9,476 nucleotides of DNA from an uncultured Prevotella sp. Lineage in GTDB: Bacteria > Bacteroidota > Bacteroidia > Bacteroidales > Bacteroidaceae. The stretch lies in the NCBI GenBank assembly GCA_900770515.1, contig CAAHDP010000013.1:1-9476 (forward strand), read 5' to 3'. Below are positions 5,742-9,476 of the stretch, one piece after another. The notes beneath the pieces were generated by a model. The model was not told the DNA's origin. It was given only the letters and a program-made list of their open reading frames with translations, and did no database searches. The translations under genes were made by a program, and so were the position numbers. The stretch's first letter is position 1; every line of letters starts with the position of its first letter.

Positions 5742-8700
5742 ATGAAGAATTTTGACTTTATCAAAAAGCTGGCAGAGGAGATTCCTGCCTTCCACCAGCT
5801 CCACGCATACTGCGATAAGGCAGAAATCTTTCAGAAGGCATTCCCCGAAGAGAGTGCCGCCAATGCACGCAAGGCTCTGGAATGGCTCGTAAAAAACCAT
5901 CTGGCGATGGCTAACGTTACCCTCGCCCCGCACGAAACCTTGAACAATATGCTCAAACGCCCACAGATAGATGCGTTCATCAACGAAGACTGGGAGTTTG
6001 AACAGAATATGCGCATGGTAAAGAAAATAGGCAACTATGCTGCTCATACCGGAGCCCAGCAGGTAAAGGCAAACGATGCTTTCATCTGTCTGAGAGCCCT
6101 CTTCTATGTGGCAACCGGTTTCCTCTACCGCTGGCAGGCAATCCGCAAAATGCTTGCCTTCGATGCTACGCTCATCCCGCAGGACTTTACCCAGATTCAT
6201 GCATCAGACAATTCCGAGCCAACCGTATCTCCCGACCTCACAGACCATGTTTCTTCCGAGGCCATCGAGCACCCGGAACCTCCAAAATCTCAGCCTTCGG
6301 AATCGCTTGAAAGCGAAGCCATTACCCGCCAATGCCTCATCGACTACATGCTGAACGAGGCTGGCTGGGAAATCCTCCACGTAAAGGGCGACATCCAGGG
6401 CGGGAAGGCTGCCATCGAGGTAAAGATAGAGGGAATGAACAGGCAATTCCACCCTTCGGGCATCGGCTACGCCGACTACGTGCTCTTCAGCAAGGGCGGA
6501 AAACCGCTGGCGGTGATAGAAGCCAAAAGCACCATCCACAGCCCGGAAACCGGACGCAAGCAGGCAATAGAGTATGCAGATTGCCTGGAGAAGAAGTATG
6601 GTGTAAGACCGGTAATTTATTACACCAACGGATACACTACCAAGGTGATTGACGGCATGGACTATCCCGACCGCGAGGTCATCTCCTTCCATAGCCACGA
6701 CGACCTGGAACAACTGATTCAGAAACGGGGTCGTGCCGACATTACCAAACTGACGATAGACGACGAAATCACCAACCGCCCCTATCAGAAAACAGCCATC
6801 AAGAGTCTGGTGGAATGGCTCAACAGGAAGCATCGCCGTGGACTGCTCGTACTGGCTACCGGTACGGGCAAGACGCGCGTGAGCATCTCGCTCTGCAAAC
6901 TGCTAGACAACAACAACTGGATCAAGAGAGTACTCTTCCTTGCCGACCGCACGGAACTGGTGAAGCAGGCACGCAAGAACTTTGAAAAATACTTACCTAG
7001 CCAGACCATGACCAGTCTCTCGGACGATACAGAACCCAACAAGTCTGCCCGCTTCGTATTCTCCACCTATCAGACGATGATCAACTACATCAACGCCGAG
7101 CCAGTGGAGTTCTCCATCGGTCATTTCGACCTCATCATCATCGACGAGGCGCATCGCAGCGTGTTCGGCAAATACGGCGCCATCTTCCAGTATTTCGACT
7201 CCCTGCTCATCGGTCTCACCGCCACCCCAAGAGCCGAGATAGACAAGAACACCTTCCAGCTGCTGGAACTGGAGAATGAGCCTAACTTTGAATACACCTA
7301 TGATGAAGCCATCGCCGACGGCTATCTCTGTCCGTACCGACTGAAGAAATGCAACTCGAAGATGATCAACCGGGGCATCAGATACGACGATCTGAGCCCA
7401 GAGCAGCGGGAGCAGCTGGAGAAGGTATGGGAGTATGAGAAGGCTATGAAGGGTATTCCGGAGGACGAGGAATATCATCGGGATATTCAGGGCAACGAGA
7501 TTTTCAACTACCTGATCAATGACGACACCATCGACAACGTGCTGTCAGAACTGATGACAAACGGACAGAAGATACATAGTGGCGAGGACGTGGGCAAGAC
7601 TATCATCTTCGCCTACAACCACAAGCATGCGGAGCGCATCGTGGAGCGTTTCCGCCATCTCTATCCCGAGCGTGGCGCTGACTACTGCCAGCTGATAGAC
7701 AACCAGGTGAAGAACCACTCTGCCCTCATCGCCGACTTCGAGGTAGAAGACAAGATGCCGCAGATAGCCGTATCGGTGGACATGCTCGACACGGGAATCG
7801 ACGTGCCTGAGATTCTGAACCTTGTATTCTTCAAGATCATCAAGTCGAAGATAAAATTTGAGCAGATGATAGGCAGAGGAACCCGTCTCTGCAAGGACCT
7901 TTTCGGTCCGGGCGAAGACAAGAAGGAATTCTACATCTTCGACTGGTGCGGCAATTTCGATTTCTTCTCGAAGCAGGGCGACGACATTCATCCATCCGAC
8001 AGCAAATCGCTCACCGACCGGCTCTTCTGCCTGCGCCTGGATATTGCCAAGGAGCTGCAGAGCGCCGAGCATCAGGAGAAGGAATTTGACAAGCATCTGC
8101 ATGATGAGCTGAAGACCCTGCTCCATCAGCAGGTGGCAGCCATCGGCAAGGAGCGCAAGGAGGCTCGCCCATGGCTGAACATCATAGAGCCTTACAGAAA
8201 CAAGGAGAAATGGACCTGCCTGTCGGAGATAGAAGTGCAGCAGCTCAAGGAGATAGGCAATCTGATTAAAGTGGATAAGGATGACGAGGAAGCCAAGCGC
8301 TTCGACATCGTGATGCTGCACATCATGCTTTCGCATATCGATACGACCAAGCGTGCAGGCCAGTTGCGCAAGGCGGTAACGGTTATTGCTTCCATCCTGG
8401 AGAAGAAGGCTTCCATTCCGGCTGTGATGGAGCACATCGACACCATCCGTGAGGTTCAGAAGCCAGTATTCTGGGAAAATGAGTCGCTGGATGCGCTGGA
8501 GCATGTGCGCAGGGAACTGAGAGGACTGGTTCATCTGCTGAAGGAGCAGCGTGGCGGCAAGAAGTTTATCATCGACATAGAAGACACCTACACCAAAGTG
8601 GAAGGTGGCGAGGATGAGGTGATCAAGACCAGCTACAAGCAGCGTGTAATCGACTATCTGGCAGAGAACAGCAACAACGATACACTGCGCAAGATTCAGC

Positions 8701-9086
8701 ATTTCGAGCAGCTGACCTCTGCCGACATAGAGGAGCTGGAGCGCATCTTCTTCGAGGAGCTGGGCACCAAGGATGAGTATAACGAGCTTACCGAGGGTCA
8801 TCCGTACAAGAACAATGTGGCTGCGTTTATCCGTGTAATCAACGGCATAGACCGCAAGAAGGCACTTCAGATCTATCAGCAGTTCATAGAGGGTTACAAC
8901 CTCACTTCAGACCAGGAGATCTATCTGAAGAACATCCTGGATTACATCAGCATGAACGGCGACATAGAAACCCGCAACTTCCTGGAGTATCCGCTGAAAG
9001 ATCTGAAATGGCGCGAAACCTTCGGCGACACGTTTGTGAATCTCAAGGATTTCATCAAGCAGATGCACCGGGTGATTATTGCGTAG
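5742..9086 (+). CDS. hsdR: Type I restriction endonuclease/translocase subunit (HsdR), EcoEI-like
   Basis: A 1114-residue HsdR, the ATP-driven DNA translocase and nuclease that cuts unmethylated DNA in complex with HsdM and HsdS. Domains: an N-terminal DUF4145-like helical domain (about 28-130, with KKIGNYAAH at 94-102); a PD-(D/E)xK nuclease (about 195-310) with D245 and E260-A-K262; and a superfamily 2 helicase core with Walker A ATGTGKT (372-378), DEAH (468-471), TAT (493-495) and QMIGRGTR (708-715). The C-terminal third, from about residue 770, resembles the EcoEI_R_C region. The ATG at 5742 was preferred to an upstream in-frame TTG (5697) because it is preceded by an A-rich tract typical of Bacteroidetes starts and the extra 15 residues are low-complexity. 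The 87-base gap after hsdS has a poor promoter match (TTTG 5669-5672, GGCCTTTGC 5692-5700, lacking the TA), so cotranscription is likelier. No motif is missing. Confidence 0.96.
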   Translation: MKNFDFIKKLAEEIPAFHQLHAYCDKAEIFQKAFPEESAANARKALEWLVKNHLAMANVTLAPHETLNNMLKRPQIDAFINEDWEFEQNMRMVKKIGNYAAHTGAQQVKANDAFICLRALFYVATGFLYRWQAIRKMLAFDATLIPQDFTQIHASDNSEPTVSPDLTDHVSSEAIEHPEPPKSQPSESLESEAITRQCLIDYMLNEAGWEILHVKGDIQGGKAAIEVKIEGMNRQFHPSGIGYADYVLFSKGGKPLAVIEAKSTIHSPETGRKQAIEYADCLEKKYGVRPVIYYTNGYTTKVIDGMDYPDREVISFHSHDDLEQLIQKRGRADITKLTIDDEITNRPYQKTAIKSLVEWLNRKHRRGLLVLATGTGKTRVSISLCKLLDNNNWIKRVLFLADRTELVKQARKNFEKYLPSQTMTSLSDDTEPNKSARFVFSTYQTMINYINAEPVEFSIGHFDLIIIDEAHRSVFGKYGAIFQYFDSLLIGLTATPRAEIDKNTFQLLELENEPNFEYTYDEAIADGYLCPYRLKKCNSKMINRGIRYDDLSPEQREQLEKVWEYEKAMKGIPEDEEYHRDIQGNEIFNYLINDDTIDNVLSELMTNGQKIHSGEDVGKTIIFAYNHKHAERIVERFRHLYPERGADYCQLIDNQVKNHSALIADFEVEDKMPQIAVSVDMLDTGIDVPEILNLVFFKIIKSKIKFEQMIGRGTRLCKDLFGPGEDKKEFYIFDWCGNFDFFSKQGDDIHPSDSKSLTDRLFCLRLDIAKELQSAEHQEKEFDKHLHDELKTLLHQQVAAIGKERKEARPWLNIIEPYRNKEKWTCLSEIEVQQLKEIGNLIKVDKDDEEAKRFDIVMLHIMLSHIDTTKRAGQLRKAVTVIASILEKKASIPAVMEHIDTIREVQKPVFWENESLDALEHVRRELRGLVHLLKEQRGGKKFIIDIEDTYTKVEGGEDEVIKTSYKQRVIDYLAENSNNDTLRKIQHFEQLTSADIEELERIFFEELGTKDEYNELTEGHPYKNNVAAFIRVINGIDRKKALQIYQQFIEGYNLTSDQEIYLKNILDYISMNGDIETRNFLEYPLKDLKWRETFGDTFVNLKDFIKQMHRVIIA

Positions 9087-9114
9087 AAAGATAGGAATTG
9101 TCTAGGATAAAAGA

Positions 9115-9156
9115 AAACGACCGCTCACCTCAGGAATCATGGGCGAGCGGTCGTTT
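9115..9156. terminator. Terminator after hsdR, possibly bidirectional
   Basis: A perfect 12-bp stem AAACGACCGCTC (9115-9126) with GAGCGGTCGTTT (9145-9156), and an 18-nt loop. It lies 28 bases after the hsdR stop. The plus-strand T-tract is short (three T), while on the minus strand a GTTTTCTTTT run follows the stem, so it may end transcription from both sides. Confidence 0.75.
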
Positions 9157-9192
9157 CCGGTCATTAAGGTCACGGTCATTAAGGTCATTAAG
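9155..9192. repeat. GGTCATTAA direct repeat, right flank of the RM operon
   Basis: 38 bases matching 2801-2839 apart from a one-base gap, in the same orientation. It begins within the last bases of the hsdR terminator. Confidence 0.9.
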
Positions 9193-9290
9193 GATTTCGG
9201 TTTTTCAAATTATCCCCCAATATTCCTCTATCATATAAAATAAGGTTAAATCAAGTTCGCCCTGCAAACAAAATTCATCCATAAAATCAC

Positions 9291-9318
9291 TTGTCTGAAT
9301 ATTTTTTTGTATTTTTGC
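9291..9318 (+). promoter_or_regulatory. Probable promoter of the downstream AlbA_2-like gene
   Basis: TATTTTTGC at 9310-9318 fits the -7 box TAnnTTTGC. The best -33 candidate is TTG at 9291-9293 with a spacer of 16, shorter than the 20 of the other two promoters, so the upstream box is doubtful. Transcription would start just before the structured leader at 9327. Confidence 0.55.
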
Positions 9319-9326
9319 AGATATAT

Positions 9327-9377
9327 TGCGCTAATATGGGAGGTGAGCATGGCTTATCCTCCTAGATTACAGGCGCA
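9327..9377 (+). promoter_or_regulatory. Structured leader with a nine-codon upstream ORF
   Basis: A long stem can form: TGCGC/GCGCA (9327-9331 with 9373-9377), TAAT/ATTA (9332-9335 with 9366-9369), GGAGG/CCTCC (9339-9343 with 9358-9362), and TGAGC (9344-9348) with GCTTA extended by wobble pairing. The loop is three bases. A mini-ORF, ATG at 9336 to TAG at 9363-9365 (MGGEHGLSS), runs through the stem. No T-tract follows, so it is not an obvious terminator. It could control translation of the next gene. Confidence 0.45.
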
Positions 9378-9404
9378 TAATGAATAATCAAAAATTAAGT
9401 AAAT

Positions 9405-9476
9405 ATGGACATGGCAAAATATATAGGTGAGACTACTGAATACGATAAGAAGCAGGAAGTGGAACGCCGTAAAGTG
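9405..9476 (+). CDS. AlbA_2/Schlafen-type putative ATP-binding protein, N-terminal fragment
   Basis: Only 24 codons are visible before the window ends. The start MDMAKYIGETTEYDKKQEVE, followed by RRKV, resembles the opening of Bacteroidales proteins with an AlbA_2 (Schlafen AAA_4, 'divergent AAA') domain, which often act as transcription regulators or accessory defence factors. Either ATG (9405 or 9411) could be used; MAKYIGE is the more family-like start. There is an A-rich stretch upstream and no Shine-Dalgarno. The domain itself lies beyond the window, so this rests on recognition of a short N-terminus. Confidence 0.5.
   Translation, partial: MDMAKYIGETTEYDKKQEVERRKV

Noticed and set aside
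7545..8801. Long minus-strand frame opposite hsdR
   Set aside because: Leu/Val/His-rich translation without motifs, antisense to the helicase and C-terminal regions of hsdR.

Overview
The window looks like a chromosomal segment from a Bacteroidales genome, most likely Prevotella/Segatella. The reasons are the promoters of the form TTTG-(20 bp)-TAnnTTTGC, the general lack of Shine-Dalgarno sequences, an HU-HIG type DNA-binding protein paired with a tiny 'smalltalk'-like protein, and long AT-rich spacers with short tandem repeats. The genus is inferred from style, not from a database match.

Layout. Bases 1-636 are the 3' end of mnmE (tRNA-modifying GTPase), closed by a clear terminator. Bases 681-1690 form about 1 kb without a convincing gene. 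It holds an orphan UUCG-loop terminator, a minus-strand promoter directly followed by a terminator-like hairpin, a GTAC-rich palindrome, a heptamer (CTGAATA) repeat family including a 29-bp inverted repeat around a 32-bp AT palindrome, and then a strong plus-strand promoter. That promoter drives a roughly 170-nt leader with a duplicated 19-mer, then a glycine-tailed HU-like protein (1875-2564) and a 31-residue hydrophobic peptide (2643-2738), ended by a terminator.

Bases 2889-9156 are one complete type I restriction-modification operon in the order hsdM-hsdS-hsdR, with its own promoter and terminator. All three genes appear intact: the methylase motifs, the two target-recognition domains, and the nuclease plus DEAH translocase motifs are visible. 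hsdM and hsdS overlap by ATGA; hsdR follows after 87 bases. The products should assemble into a complex that methylates or cleaves DNA according to the bipartite site read by HsdS. The operon is bracketed by two copies of a 38/39-bp direct repeat built from GGTCATTAA units, which suggests a mobile or exchangeable cassette.

After the operon, a promoter-like element, a strongly folded leader with a nine-codon upstream ORF, and the first 24 codons of an AlbA_2/Schlafen-type protein reach the window edge. The restriction-modification system itself is a known type. The less explained parts are the flanking repeats, the lipobox at the end of the small peptide, the repeat-rich intergenic region and the folded leaders.
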